Positions 53,528-63,250 are shown, counted from the stretch's first letter. The stretch is 64,000 nt of DNA from an uncultured Prolixibacteraceae bacterium (GCA_937915865.1 CALGIG010000132.1:95846-159845), one strand, 5' to 3'. The notes: generated from the letters alone by a model not told the origin. Numbers and translations are program-made.

Positions 53528-53830
53528 ATGATTAACCACGTTGTATTGTTTAAACTGAAGAAATACGAGTCGGATAGCGAAAAGCAAAATGTTATTTGTT
53601 CGATAGAAGATGCCCTTCTGGGTTTGTTGGACAAGATTAAAGAGCTGAAACACATTGAAGTAGGCGTAAATTATGAACTGGCTGCCAAATCCTTCGATAT
53701 TTGTCTTATTACTCATTTCGATTCAGTTGAAGGGCTTGATGTTTACCGTGTGCATCCGGAACATCTAAAAGTTACTGAACTTATCGGCCAACATGCTGTT
53801 GAAAGGGCTGCCGTTGACTTTGAATTTTAA
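53528..53830 (+). CDS. Dabb-family (stress-responsive A/B barrel) protein
   Basis: A 100-aa dimeric alpha-beta barrel protein. It starts MINHVVLFKLKK and has LKHIEVGVNYELAAKSFDIC and LDVYRVHPEHLKVTELI. The family is of uncertain function. It is divergent from udk and 54 bp upstream of manA. Confidence 0.9.
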   Translation: MINHVVLFKLKKYESDSEKQNVICSIEDALLGLLDKIKELKHIEVGVNYELAAKSFDICLITHFDSVEGLDVYRVHPEHLKVTELIGQHAVERAAVDFEF

Positions 53831-53884
53831 TAGTTTTTAGGATCGTTCACCATTCAGTTTTAAAATTTAATTATTCCTTAAAGC

Positions 53885-54871
53885 ATGGAAGGATTATATC
53901 CATTAAAATTTACCCCTATTTATAAAGATAAAATTTGGGGAGGAAAAAAAATCAAATCAGTTCTGCATAAAGATTATGGAAATTTACCTAATTGTGGCGA
54001 AAGCTGGGAGCTTTCGGGTGTAGAAGGAAACGTTTCAGTTGTAACCAACGGTTATTTAGCTGGAAATGACCTTAATGAACTCATTGAAGTATATATGGGC
54101 GATTTGGTCGGCGAAACAATATATGAAAATTTCGGTAATGAATTTCCACTTCTGATTAAGTTCATTGATGCAAACGATGACCTTTCTATCCAGGTGCATC
54201 CCAATGATGAAATGGCTGCCGAAAGACATAACTCTTATGGTAAGACTGAAATGTGGTATGTAATTCAGGCCGACCAAGGCGCAAAACTTCAGTCTGGTTT
54301 TAATCAACAGGTTGATCAGGAGTTGTACCTCGAAAAACTTGAGAAGGTAGAATTGACTGATATTCTGAATTTTGAGGAAGTCACTTCAGGCGATGTATTT
54401 TTTATACCTGCAGGTCGTGTTCATGCAATAGGGAAGGGAATTCTTTTAGCCGAAATACAACAAACATCGGATATAACCTATCGTATTTACGATTACAATA
54501 GGCGTGATGATAAAGGTAATACCCGAGAATTACATACTGATTTAGCACTAGATGCCATTGATTATACTGTTTTTACAGAATATAAAAGTAAATACGAACG
54601 GAAAGTCAACGAATCGGTTGAACTGGCCAGCTGTCAGTATTTTACAACCAATGTGTTGGAATTGGACAGATTCGTAGAGAAAGATTATAACAAACTCGAT
54701 TCGTTTGTGATTTATATTTGTTTAGATGGGGAATTGGTTGTTGAAACTGAATTGGGTAATGAAACCTTGAAATTAGGAGAAACAATTCTTTTACCTGCAA
54801 CAATTGAAAATGTAATACTAAAGCCGGTTTCAGCGAAAGCCAAGTTGTTAGAAGTATATATTGAAGAGTAA
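53885..54871 (+). CDS. manA: mannose-6-phosphate isomerase, class I
   Basis: A 328-aa cupin-fold zinc enzyme interconverting fructose-6-phosphate and mannose-6-phosphate. Zinc ligands are in LSIQVHPNDEMA and NSYGKTEMWYVI, and a later one is in IPAGRVHAIGKGI. The start LYPLKFTPIYKDKIWGG with the WGG motif is typical. It lies 54 bp after the Dabb gene and 49 bp before engB, all co-oriented. Confidence 0.95.
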   Translation: MEGLYPLKFTPIYKDKIWGGKKIKSVLHKDYGNLPNCGESWELSGVEGNVSVVTNGYLAGNDLNELIEVYMGDLVGETIYENFGNEFPLLIKFIDANDDLSIQVHPNDEMAAERHNSYGKTEMWYVIQADQGAKLQSGFNQQVDQELYLEKLEKVELTDILNFEEVTSGDVFFIPAGRVHAIGKGILLAEIQQTSDITYRIYDYNRRDDKGNTRELHTDLALDAIDYTVFTEYKSKYERKVNESVELASCQYFTTNVLELDRFVEKDYNKLDSFVIYICLDGELVVETELGNETLKLGETILLPATIENVILKPVSAKAKLLEVYIEE

Positions 54872-54920
54872 TTGATAATTATAACACAAATCTCTGAATA
54901 ATCTTAACCTGTTTTCAGGA

Positions 54921-55511
54921 ATGATAAAACAAGCTCTTTTTTTGTCCAGTAATACAGATATTAAGAAATGTCCTCCACCAGATAAGCCAGAGTATGCTTT
55001 TATCGGGCGTTCGAATGTTGGAAAATCGTCACTAATCAATATGCTGGTTGGACAAAATGGGCTGGCGAAAGTTTCGGTCAGACCTGGAAAAACCCAGTTA
55101 ATCAATCATTTCGTTATCGACCAACAATGGTATCTTGTCGATTTGCCCGGATACGGTTATGCCAAGGTCTCGCAAACGATGAAAGAGAAGTTTCAAAAAA
55201 TTATTATCAATTATATTCTTCATCGACAAAATTTGTATTGTCTTTTTGTTTTGATCGACATCAGGCATGAACCTCAAAAAATTGATATTGAGTTTATGAA
55301 CTGGTTGGGAGAAAAACAGGTACCGTTTGCTGTTATTTTTACAAAAGCCGATAAACTGGGAAAGGTTTCAGTGTCCAAAAATGTTGAAACATATAAACAT
55401 GAACTCAAAAACCATTGGGAAGAATTACCACCTATATTTGTGAGTTCGGCTGAGAACAGTACAGGAAAAGATGAAATTATTGATTTTATAGAAAATGTAA
55501 ATAAATCGTAG
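54921..55511 (+). CDS. engB: ribosome biogenesis GTPase EngB/YsxC
   Basis: A 196-aa P-loop GTPase needed for 50S subunit assembly. G1 is GRSNVGKSSLINML, G3 is DLPGYGYAKV and G4 is TKADKLGK. The start MIKQALFLSSNTDIKKCPPP precedes YAFIGRSNVGKSS. The length is typical. It is followed by a 137-bp gap with a likely promoter for prs. Confidence 0.96.
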   Translation: MIKQALFLSSNTDIKKCPPPDKPEYAFIGRSNVGKSSLINMLVGQNGLAKVSVRPGKTQLINHFVIDQQWYLVDLPGYGYAKVSQTMKEKFQKIIINYILHRQNLYCLFVLIDIRHEPQKIDIEFMNWLGEKQVPFAVIFTKADKLGKVSVSKNVETYKHELKNHWEELPPIFVSSAENSTGKDEIIDFIENVNKS

Positions 55512-55648
55512 TCAATTTATTTATTTACAGTTATTTAAGTGTACTTATCAACATCTGTTACCAACTTATTAAATAAATAAAAGATACATCTACAAGTTTT
55601 TTTTACCTTTGCCGGCAATTCCAACAACAAAACAAATATTCGGAAGAA

Positions 55649-56587
55649 ATGTCAAAAAAAGCTCCTCTTAAAATTTTTTCGTGCACAAGTAGCATGGACC
55701 TTACCAAACGAATATGCACAAGTTTGGGCGTAGAGTTGGGTAGATCATCCTGCCCAGTTTTTTCAGATGGGGAATTTGAACCTTGTTTCGAGGAAACTAT
55801 TCGTGGTTCACATGTTTTTATTGTACAATCAACTCCCCCGCCGGCTGATAATCTGATGGAATTATTACTGATGATTGATGCAGCCAAGAGAGCTTCAGCT
55901 TATAAAATTATTGCTGTAATTCCTTACTTTGGTTATGCTCGCCAAGATCGTAAAGATAAGCCCCGCGTTTCAATTGGTGCAAAATTAATTGCCGATTTGC
56001 TCTCGACTGCTGGGGCCGACCGTGTTATTACCATGGATCTTCATGCCGATCAGATTCAGGGATTTTTTAACGTTCCGGTTGATCATCTGTATGCCTCTTC
56101 ACAGTTCATTCCGTTTATAGGGAAAATGGGCCTAAGTAATCTGGTTGTTGCTTCGCCCGATGTTGGTGGTACCAAGCGTGCAAATACTTATGCAAAAATG
56201 TTGGCTACCGATATGGTTATTTGTCATAAATCAAGAGCTAAGGCTAATGTTGTTGATAGTATGACTTTGATTGGTGATGTGAAAAACAAGGATATAATTT
56301 TGGTGGACGATTTAATTGACACTGCAGGCACTATTGCCAAAGCTGCTGACTTGATGATGGAAAAGGGAGCTAACAGTGTACGTGCTTTTGCCGCTCATGG
56401 AGTTTTATCAGGTAATGCCTATGAGAATATCGAAAAATCGGCTTTAACTGAAGTCTTTTTCACCGATTCGATACCTGCAAAAAAAGAGTCACCCAAAATT
56501 AAATATATTCCAATTGCAGGAGCAATTGCCGAAGCTATAGAAAGAGTTTATAAAAATCAATCAATTAGTTCGTTGTATTACGGTTAA
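55649..56587 (+). CDS. prs: ribose-phosphate pyrophosphokinase
   Basis: A 312-aa enzyme making PRPP from ribose-5-phosphate and ATP for nucleotide, histidine and tryptophan synthesis. It has FSDGEFEPCFEETIRGSHVF, GYARQDRKDKPRVSI, the divalent-metal region VITMDLHADQIQGFF and the PRPP loop DDLIDTAGTIAKAADL. A TACCTTTG box (55604-55611) lies 38 bp before the ATG. The L25 gene follows after a separate promoter box. Confidence 0.97.
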   Translation: MSKKAPLKIFSCTSSMDLTKRICTSLGVELGRSSCPVFSDGEFEPCFEETIRGSHVFIVQSTPPPADNLMELLLMIDAAKRASAYKIIAVIPYFGYARQDRKDKPRVSIGAKLIADLLSTAGADRVITMDLHADQIQGFFNVPVDHLYASSQFIPFIGKMGLSNLVVASPDVGGTKRANTYAKMLATDMVICHKSRAKANVVDSMTLIGDVKNKDIILVDDLIDTAGTIAKAADLMMEKGANSVRAFAAHGVLSGNAYENIEKSALTEVFFTDSIPAKKESPKIKYIPIAGAIAEAIERVYKNQSISSLYYG

Positions 56588-56591
56588 TTTA

Positions 56592-56599
56592 TATATTTG
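56592..56599 (+). promoter_or_regulatory. -7 box of the rplY/pth run
   Basis: TATATTTG is a perfect TAnnTTTG match 5 bp after the prs stop codon. The closest -33-like element is GTTG at 56572-56575, 16 nt upstream. About 97 bp of leader precede the L25 ATG, with a short CCCTTTC/GAAAAGGG hairpin near 56640-56657. Confidence 0.5.
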
Positions 56600-56696
56600 C
56601 ACCGCTTTTTCCTAAAGCATACGTTATGCATGCTGTTTGCCCTTTCATTGAAAAGGGAGGACTGAGTACCATAATTCAAATATTTAAAAAAGAAAA

Positions 56697-57260
56697 ATGA
56701 AATCAATTTCGATCAAAGCCTCTAAAAGAGAGGTAGTTGGCAAAAAGGACGCCAAAAAACTTCGTACAGAAGAATTAGTACCCGGAGTACTTTATGGTGG
56801 AGAAGAACCAATCCATTTCTATGCTCCTGAGAAAGAATTCAAACCGATCATTTATACTCCCAATGTTTACATTGTAGACCTGGATATCGATGGAACAGTT
56901 TATCAATCAATTATTCAGGATTCTCAGTTCCATCCGGTTGAAGAAAAACTGTTGCATGTTGATTTCCTGCGTACTTCAGAAGACAAACCAGTAAAGATTG
57001 ATGTTCCGATCAAAATTGAAGGTTTTGCTAAAGGTATCCGAAAAGGGGGTAAAATGAAACAGAATCTTCGTACTTTGAAAATTAAAGCGTTGGTTAAAGA
57101 CCTTCCAGATACTATTTCAATTAATGTTGATGATTTGGATCTTGGCCAGGTTATCAAAGTTGGTTCATTACAACGCGAAAATATTGAGTTTCTTAACGCT
57201 AAGGCTATTCCAATTGTAGCTATTATTGCAACAAGGGCTGCCAAGGCTACGAAAAAGTAA
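56697..57260 (+). CDS. rplY: ribosomal protein L25/general stress protein Ctc
   Basis: A 187-aa long-form L25 (Ctc type) that binds 5S rRNA on the 50S subunit. The N-terminal domain has KREVVGKKDAKKLR, ELVPGVLYGG and HPVEEKLLHVDFLR, and the C-terminal TL5-type domain has GFAKGIRKGGKMKQNLRTL. It is basic at the C-terminus. It is followed 27 bp later by pth, the usual L25-pth neighbourhood. Confidence 0.95.
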   Translation: MKSISIKASKREVVGKKDAKKLRTEELVPGVLYGGEEPIHFYAPEKEFKPIIYTPNVYIVDLDIDGTVYQSIIQDSQFHPVEEKLLHVDFLRTSEDKPVKIDVPIKIEGFAKGIRKGGKMKQNLRTLKIKALVKDLPDTISINVDDLDLGQVIKVGSLQRENIEFLNAKAIPIVAIIATRAAKATKK

Positions 57261-57287
57261 TAAAATATTTAACCTAAGCTTTTTGTC

Positions 57288-57854
57288 TTGAAATATCTTA
57301 TTGCAGGACTTGGAAATCCGGGAAGCGAATATCAAAATACCCGGCACAACATAGGATTTAAAATATTGGACGCTCTAGCCGATGCGTCCAATATTGTTTT
57401 TAGCGATGGCCGTCACGGATGGATAACTGAATATAAATACAAAAGCCGGTCGTTCATATTGCTGAAACCTACCACTTTTATGAATCTTAGTGGTAAGGCC
57501 GTTAATTATTGGATGCAAAAAGAGAACATTCCTATTGAGAATCTTTTGGTTATAGTTGATGACCTGGCATTACCTCTTGGTACCCTTCGTTTAAGAGCAA
57601 AGGGAAGCGATGCTGGTCACAATGGTCTTAAAAACATTAATCAAATACTTGGGACACAAGATTATGCCCGATTAAGGTTTGGAATCGGAAATAATTTTAG
57701 TCAGGGGCAGCAGGTCGATTATGTTCTGGGTGAATGGACAAAAGAAGAAAAACTTGAACTTCCGGCGCTGGTTGATACATCGGTTGAAATCATTAAGAGT
57801 TTCGGAACAATAGGTGTAGCTCAAACCATGACTTTCTTTAATAAGAAAAAATAG
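57288..57854 (+). CDS. pth: peptidyl-tRNA hydrolase
   Basis: A 188-aa enzyme that recycles peptidyl-tRNA dropped from ribosomes. It has the start KYLIAGLGNPGSEYQNTRHNIG with catalytic H in TRHNIG, then KPTTFMNLSGKAV, VDDLALPLG and GSDAGHNGLKN. The start is TTG at 57288; no ATG precedes the conserved GLGNPG. Two bases separate its stop from the S4 gene. Confidence 0.96.
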   Translation: MKYLIAGLGNPGSEYQNTRHNIGFKILDALADASNIVFSDGRHGWITEYKYKSRSFILLKPTTFMNLSGKAVNYWMQKENIPIENLLVIVDDLALPLGTLRLRAKGSDAGHNGLKNINQILGTQDYARLRFGIGNNFSQGQQVDYVLGEWTKEEKLELPALVDTSVEIIKSFGTIGVAQTMTFFNKKK

Positions 57855-57855
57855 A

Positions 57856-58233
57856 ATGGCGGAAAATGTACGAATTGATAAATGGCTTTTTGCTGTTCGG
57901 CTATACAAAACCAGAAGCCAGGCCTCTGAAGAATGCAGGAAGGGGAAAGTCACTATTAGTGGGATGCCTGTAAAGCCATCGCGTGAGATTAAGATTGGCG
58001 AAACCATTCAAATTAGGCGCCCACCTATTTCCAGAAGTTATAAGGTTCTGGCATTAACAGAAAATAGGATGGCCGCAAAATTAGTTCCTGAGTTTGTGCT
58101 CGAAATAACTCCGGCGTCGGAGCTTGAAATACTCGAAATGCAGAAAAACATGAGTTTCTTTAATCGCGAAAAAGGTACAGGAAGGCCAACAAAAAAAGAA
58201 CGCCGTGACCTCGATGATTTTTTCAATTCATAA
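57856..58233 (+). CDS. S4-domain RNA-binding protein, Hsp15-like
   Basis: A 125-aa protein with an N-terminal S4 domain (VRIDKWLFAVRLYKTRSQA, ECRKGKVTISG) and a basic C-terminus (RGTGRPTKKERRDLDDF is close to the Hsp15 end). Hsp15 recycles free 50S subunits carrying nascent chains, which suits its place directly behind pth. Confidence 0.92.
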   Translation: MAENVRIDKWLFAVRLYKTRSQASEECRKGKVTISGMPVKPSREIKIGETIQIRRPPISRSYKVLALTENRMAAKLVPEFVLEITPASELEILEMQKNMSFFNREKGTGRPTKKERRDLDDFFNS

Positions 58234-58275
58234 ATTGAAATCATAGGTTGGCTATAACTTAAAATTTTTGTCTAT

Positions 58276-58812
58276 ATGCTTATTGCCAGGGAGTTGCGTA
58301 AAACAAATATTGCTGAGTATATTCTGTATATGTGGCAAATTGAGGATTTATTACGTGCTTTTTCATTTAATAATGAGCTTATTAAAAAGCAATTGGTTGA
58401 TAGGTTTAACACAGATGAAAAACTTTCAAGCGAAATTTTTACCTGGTATACCAACTTGTCCTTGATGATGGAAAAGGAACATGTTCTTGAAAAAGGACAT
58501 CTCCAGGTTTTCACTAATCTCGTTAACGACTTGTATGAATTTCATATTAAGATGATTGAAACCAGGAAAGATATGGATTATGTGTATTTATATGAAAGAA
58601 ATAGGCAGGCAATAATTGAATTGGTTCAGAAAAGCAATACTGTTAATGAAATTGAAGCTTGTTTTCTGGCTCTATATGGTTTGATGATACTAAAAATAAA
58701 GAATTCTGAGATTTCAGATCAAACTAGGATCACTGCCGAACAACTGGCTCGTTTGGTTGGACATTTGTCAGTCCGTTATCTTCAATATGAAAATGACGAT
58801 TTCGAGTTTTGA
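58276..58812 (+). CDS. DUF4924 family protein
   Basis: A 178-aa all-helical cytosolic protein. It starts MLIARELRKTNIAEYILYMW and shows the family pattern NIAEYILYMWQIEDLLRA with YLYERNRQAIIEL later. It is Bacteroidota-restricted and of unknown function. It follows the S4 gene by 42 bp and is convergent with the amidase gene. Confidence 0.85.
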   Translation: MLIARELRKTNIAEYILYMWQIEDLLRAFSFNNELIKKQLVDRFNTDEKLSSEIFTWYTNLSLMMEKEHVLEKGHLQVFTNLVNDLYEFHIKMIETRKDMDYVYLYERNRQAIIELVQKSNTVNEIEACFLALYGLMILKIKNSEISDQTRITAEQLARLVGHLSVRYLQYENDDFEF

Positions 58813-58822
58813 ACCTGGTTCA

Positions 58823-59884
58823 TCACTTGATACTCTTCTTAAAATCTTCAATTAATCCATCACGTAGCCAGTTTGCTATTGCCTGTCTATTATCTGGAAT
58901 TATGAGGCGTTGTTGGTCGCGGGTATGATTGATATTTCCTAATTCAATAAAAACGGCTGGTGGAAGAGAGTTTTTCATTACATAAAGATTTCTGTCGGAA
59001 ATACTTCCTGAATAACCACGATTAGGTTGATGCATGGCATATTTTTTTTCGAAAGTTTGCATTAAAGTATTGGCAACACGTTTCCCTGTATTACTCCGTT
59101 TATCGTAATAAAAGAAAACATCAATATTCTTTTTTTCGTCTCTCGAATCAACATGAATGACAATCAAACGTTGAAACTTTTTTTTATTTAAAGTATGTAG
59201 GTCGTTTACTGCATCAGTACTTTGCTTTAAACGAGCAAGTTGGTTTAAAGGTATTTCATTATTTGGATAGCAAACTTCATCTTTATCAGGAGTAAGGTAT
59301 TGTTCATCTCGAATTCCATCATCAGGATCTCTTAAAATCAAGTAAACTGTTGCACCGCATTCAACAAGGTTGCGAGCAAGCCGCAAAGTAACATCATAAG
59401 CATATTCATCCTCACAAAGTGTGTATCCGTTTAAAGTACCCATAGCTCCAGGGTCGGGTCCTCCATGTCCGCTTTCCAAATAATAAACAGCTCCGGCGAG
59501 TTCTTTGCTCTTAATTGTTACTTCCCGATATTTTGATCCAAATACTTCATAATTTATTTTTTCTGGTTCTGGATTTGTCTTGAGTTGTGCTTTTAATTTT
59601 ACTGACATATTTGACATCGAGTCAGCTTTTAATGGAAGTTTATATAAAACACCAATAATCAGATTATTACCCTTTCCTAGTTTCTTTTTATTTAGTTCAA
59701 TAAACTGCCCGTAATATTGGGAATATGAATACCCGTGTTGTTTTAAAATAGAATAAATCCCATCACCTTTTTTTGCTTTGATGGTTTTGTAATCTTGGGC
59801 GGATAAGCTATTACAAATAAAAAAAGCTGACAGTACTATAAGTGGTTTAATTGGAATATATTCTGTAAAGGCTGTTATTATCAT
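58823..59884 (-). CDS. N-acetylmuramoyl-L-alanine amidase with LysM domain
   Basis: A protein of about 353 aa, exported (signal ending NSLSAQ). A LysM-like domain (about 38-90: KAKKGDGIYSILKQHGYSY) is followed by an Amidase_3 domain. Zinc ligands are H in YLESGHGGPDPGAMG, E in LCEDEYAYDV and H in LIVIHVDSRD, with the catalytic E in VFIELGNINHTRD. It cleaves peptidoglycan stem peptides. I start at the ATG at 59884; a TTG seven codons upstream is also possible. Confidence 0.9.
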   Translation of the reverse strand: MIITAFTEYIPIKPLIVLSAFFICNSLSAQDYKTIKAKKGDGIYSILKQHGYSYSQYYGQFIELNKKKLGKGNNLIIGVLYKLPLKADSMSNMSVKLKAQLKTNPEPEKINYEVFGSKYREVTIKSKELAGAVYYLESGHGGPDPGAMGTLNGYTLCEDEYAYDVTLRLARNLVECGATVYLILRDPDDGIRDEQYLTPDKDEVCYPNNEIPLNQLARLKQSTDAVNDLHTLNKKKFQRLIVIHVDSRDEKKNIDVFFYYDKRSNTGKRVANTLMQTFEKKYAMHQPNRGYSGSISDRNLYVMKNSLPPAVFIELGNINHTRDQQRLIIPDNRQAIANWLRDGLIEDFKKSIK

Positions 59885-59987
59885 TGTAATGATTTTTTGA
59901 TTCAAATGAATTTCAAAAAAATGTTTTTATCTTTAAATTAGTTTTACTCTTGAAATTTCTCAAAAATATTATTCTAAAATTAGTTCA

Positions 59988-60746
59988 ATGCGGCGGTTTT
60001 TATTCGGTTTTCTGACAGTTTTAACATTATTTTCTTGTTCCAGTCATCTTTTTGTAAGTCAAATCAATACAACGTCCAATTCTATAATTGACAGTTCTGT
60101 AGGTCGTGATTCTGCTATCGAGTCGTTGGTAAAACCATATCGCGACAGTATTAGTACTATAATGAATAAATTAGTTTGTGTAACTGCTACGCCTTTCATT
60201 AAAGGTAAACCTGAAAGTAAACTTACCAATTTAGTTGCTGATATTATTTTAAACTGCGGAATTGATTATTGTCGTCAAAATAAACTGGAAATTCAGCCTG
60301 TAGCTTCGTACGTTAATTATGGGGGACTTCGGGCTTCACTACCGCAAGGCGAAATAACTGTTGGTCATATTTTTGAATTGATGCCTTTCGAAAATGAAAT
60401 AGTTCTGATCAAAATATCAGGTGAGTCAATCGAAAAAATGGCTGAAAAAGTTGCCGGACGTGGAGGTGAAGGAGTTTCTGGATTGAAGATAGGGATTCAG
60501 GGAGGAAGCCTGAAAACATTGAAAATAAATGGAAAGGATGTTGATAGAACAAGCTCTTATTGGTTAGTAACCAACGATTATATAGCAAATGGCGGCGATC
60601 AGATGAACATGTTTCTGGACCCACTTGAAAAAATCGAAACAAAGCAAAAAATACGTGATTATTTGATCCAATCGCTTGGTGAAATATACAAAAAAAATGG
60701 AGTAATTGATGTAAAATTGGATGGGAGAATATATAATGAGCAATAG
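59988..60746 (+). CDS. 5'-nucleotidase C-terminal domain lipoprotein
   Basis: A 252-aa lipoprotein (lipobox LTLFSC) consisting only of the 5'-nucleotidase C-terminal substrate-binding domain. It has SKLTNLVADIILNCG, VNYGGLRASLPQGEITVGHIFELMPFEN, and VTNDYIANGGDQM. In UshA-like enzymes this domain is fused behind the metallophosphatase; here it is a separate gene that comes first. It overlaps the next gene by 11 bp. Confidence 0.9.
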   Translation: MRRFLFGFLTVLTLFSCSSHLFVSQINTTSNSIIDSSVGRDSAIESLVKPYRDSISTIMNKLVCVTATPFIKGKPESKLTNLVADIILNCGIDYCRQNKLEIQPVASYVNYGGLRASLPQGEITVGHIFELMPFENEIVLIKISGESIEKMAEKVAGRGGEGVSGLKIGIQGGSLKTLKINGKDVDRTSSYWLVTNDYIANGGDQMNMFLDPLEKIETKQKIRDYLIQSLGEIYKKNGVIDVKLDGRIYNEQ

Positions 60747-61650
60747 AAGAACTTTTCTGAAACAAACAATACTAGGTTGCAGCGCTCTTTCATTTGGCTT
60801 GTTTCCTGAAGAACTTTTTGCTTCAGGCGAATTAATACGCCTTACAATAATGCATACCAATGATATGCATTGTCATATTGACCCTTTTCCTGCCGATCAT
60901 GCTGAATACCCTGGGAAAGGTGGCCTGGTGCGAATCGCATCAATAATAAGTAAAACCAGAAAGGAAAATCCAAATTTGCTTGTTTTTGATGGTGGCGATA
61001 TGTTTCAGGGTACGCCATACTTCAATTATTTCAAGGGTGAAATAATGACTGAACTAATGAGCAAGATTGGGTATGATGCAGGAACTATTGGAAATCACGA
61101 GTTTGATAATGGGTTAAGTGATATCTTGATGGCCATAAAAAAAGCTAAATTTCCTTTGGTGTCAAGTAATTATGATTTTTCAGATACAATTTTGAACGGA
61201 TTTGTTAAAGATCATCATATTATTGAAAAAGGTGGAATCAAGGTTGGTATATATGGTTTGGGTATCGAACTTGACGGTTTGGTTGGAAAATCTAATTACG
61301 GAAAAACAATTTATAATGATCCATTACAAACTGCTTTAAAAATGGAAGCAGTTTTGAAGAACGATTATCATTGCGATTTAGTTATAGCTTTATCTCATTT
61401 AGGTCTTTCATACGAACACAACAAAATAAGTGATAAATCTCTGGCACCTCAAACTAAATTCACCGATTTAATTATCGGAGGGCATACACATTCATTTGTC
61501 GACAAACCTATTGTGCTAAACAATGCTCTCGGAAAATCGATAATTGTTAATCAAGTTGGATGGGCTGCACTCGAAGTTGGAAAAATTGAATTTATTCTTG
61601 ATCACTCTGGAAAAAAGAAAGAAATAATTACTACAATCCGTAATTCCTGA
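60736..61650 (+). CDS. metallophosphatase, 5'-nucleotidase catalytic domain
   Basis: A 304-aa calcineurin-like phosphoesterase with a Tat-like signal (SNRRTFLKQTILGCSALSFG). Metal ligands are in IMHTNDMHCHID, VFDGGDMFQGTP, GTIGNHEFDNG, IALSHLG and GGHTHSF. It lacks the C-terminal domain of UshA-type 5'-nucleotidases, which is supplied by the overlapping upstream gene. The ATG at 60736 gives the signal MSNRRTF. The two products probably form one periplasmic enzyme for nucleotide or nucleoside-polyphosphate hydrolysis. Confidence 0.92.
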   Translation: MSNRRTFLKQTILGCSALSFGLFPEELFASGELIRLTIMHTNDMHCHIDPFPADHAEYPGKGGLVRIASIISKTRKENPNLLVFDGGDMFQGTPYFNYFKGEIMTELMSKIGYDAGTIGNHEFDNGLSDILMAIKKAKFPLVSSNYDFSDTILNGFVKDHHIIEKGGIKVGIYGLGIELDGLVGKSNYGKTIYNDPLQTALKMEAVLKNDYHCDLVIALSHLGLSYEHNKISDKSLAPQTKFTDLIIGGHTHSFVDKPIVLNNALGKSIIVNQVGWAALEVGKIEFILDHSGKKKEIITTIRNS

Positions 61651-61684
61651 GTTTTGTTAACGGTTTAAATTAACTTGATGGATA

Positions 61685-63250
61685 ATGATGAGAAACATTC
61701 ATCCATTTTCCTTTTCTTTACTGTCGGGTATCTTTTTAAGTTTTCCATGGATATTCCCTTGGGGCTGGCCACTTTTATTCTTTGCTTTTGTCCCGTTATT
61801 TTATGCTGAATCTTGTTTGAAATCATACAATCGTAACTTATTGTTGGGTTTGTTTTATTCTTCGTTTTTAACTTGGAATTTATTGGCTACTTGGTGGATA
61901 GCTTATGTTTCATTTTGGGGAATGCTGTTTATTGCTATATCAAATGCTTTACTTATGACTTTAGTTTGGTGGACATCAAATCAGATAAGAAGCATTTTGG
62001 GTGTTGTTTCAGGGTATTTCTCGTTAATTGTATTTTGGATTGCATTCGAATACATAAGCCATCGTGGATTACTTCCATGGCCATGGCTAACTTTGGGTAA
62101 TGGTTTCTCTAATGCAATTCAAATTATTCAATGGTACGAATTCACAGGAGTTTTAGGTGGATCGGGTTGGATTTTATTGATAAATATATTACTGTTCGAA
62201 TTAACAAAACAAATAAAGCATATTCATTCGTTGAAATTTGTTGTAAATACTTTTGTGTTTTTTACAATATTTTTATTTCCCCTTTCAATTTCTGCCTATA
62301 TGTTTTTTAATTATTTTGAGACAGGCGAAAAGCGTTATGCTGTGGTTTTACAGCCGAATATTGACCCGTATACCGAAAAATTTAAAGGCTTGAGCAAAAA
62401 AGAACAAATTCAACGATTAATACAATTAACCAAACAATCAATTTCTGATTCTGTTGATTTGATCGTCGCACCTGAAACAGCATTGCCAACACTTTGGGAA
62501 GATTCTTTAATAACAAATAATGAAGTAATAAATTCCATAAAGAGTACGATAAAATATTATCCTAAAGCAAATTTCATCACAGGAGCAATAACGAAAAGAA
62601 ATAACATTCCTGAGCCTTTAAAGAACACGAAATATGATTCCAGAAATTATAATTCAGCATTAGTAATCAATAGTTTGCCTGAGATTCAGGTATATCGTAA
62701 AACAATTTTGGTTGCTGGAGTCGAAAGAGCTCCTTTTAAGGAATCTTTAAACATTCTTCCGCGATTTATAATTGATCCAGGAGGAGCAATTGGCGAATTA
62801 ACTCCAGGAGAAGGTCCTTTTATCCTACAAATGAAATCGGGCGAGTACGTTGGTCCTGTTATTTGTTTTGAATCAGTTTTTGGAAATTTTGTTCGTCAGT
62901 TAGCTCTAAAAGGCTCTAGTTATTTAATCGTTATTACCAATGATGGTTGGTGGAAACATTCTTCTGGAGTCTGGCAACATTTCGGATATTCCAGAATTAG
63001 GGCAATTGAAACCAGAAGAAGTATTGTGAGGAGTTCAAATACAGGTATTTCAGGTTTTATTAACCAAAAAGGCGAAATATTATCAAAAAGTACAATGTCT
63101 CAAACTTGTTATCTTCGGAGTAAAATCAGAATGAATAATAAAGTAACGTTTTATGCTATTTATGGCGATTACCTTGGAGAAATCTCAATAATATTATCTT
63201 TTACTGTAATATTATATGGGTTTGTTAATCGACGAAAATTGAATATATAA
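61685..63250 (+). CDS. lnt: apolipoprotein N-acyltransferase
   Basis: A 521-aa inner-membrane enzyme that adds the third acyl chain to lipoproteins. About six to seven hydrophobic segments precede a nitrilase-like domain. The catalytic triad is E264 in VAPETALPTLWED, K339 in VYRKTILVAGVE and C394 in GPVICFESVFGNF. VITNDGWW follows, and a last membrane helix ends the protein. It serves the many lipoproteins in this genome. Confidence 0.95.
   Translation: MMRNIHPFSFSLLSGIFLSFPWIFPWGWPLLFFAFVPLFYAESCLKSYNRNLLLGLFYSSFLTWNLLATWWIAYVSFWGMLFIAISNALLMTLVWWTSNQIRSILGVVSGYFSLIVFWIAFEYISHRGLLPWPWLTLGNGFSNAIQIIQWYEFTGVLGGSGWILLINILLFELTKQIKHIHSLKFVVNTFVFFTIFLFPLSISAYMFFNYFETGEKRYAVVLQPNIDPYTEKFKGLSKKEQIQRLIQLTKQSISDSVDLIVAPETALPTLWEDSLITNNEVINSIKSTIKYYPKANFITGAITKRNNIPEPLKNTKYDSRNYNSALVINSLPEIQVYRKTILVAGVERAPFKESLNILPRFIIDPGGAIGELTPGEGPFILQMKSGEYVGPVICFESVFGNFVRQLALKGSSYLIVITNDGWWKHSSGVWQHFGYSRIRAIETRRSIVRSSNTGISGFINQKGEILSKSTMSQTCYLRSKIRMNNKVTFYAIYGDYLGEISIILSFTVILYGFVNRRKLNI

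Noticed and set aside
53410..53655. N-terminal extension of udk
   Set aside because: It contains the -7 box and intergenic sequence; the conserved protein starts at MLVIGIAGG.
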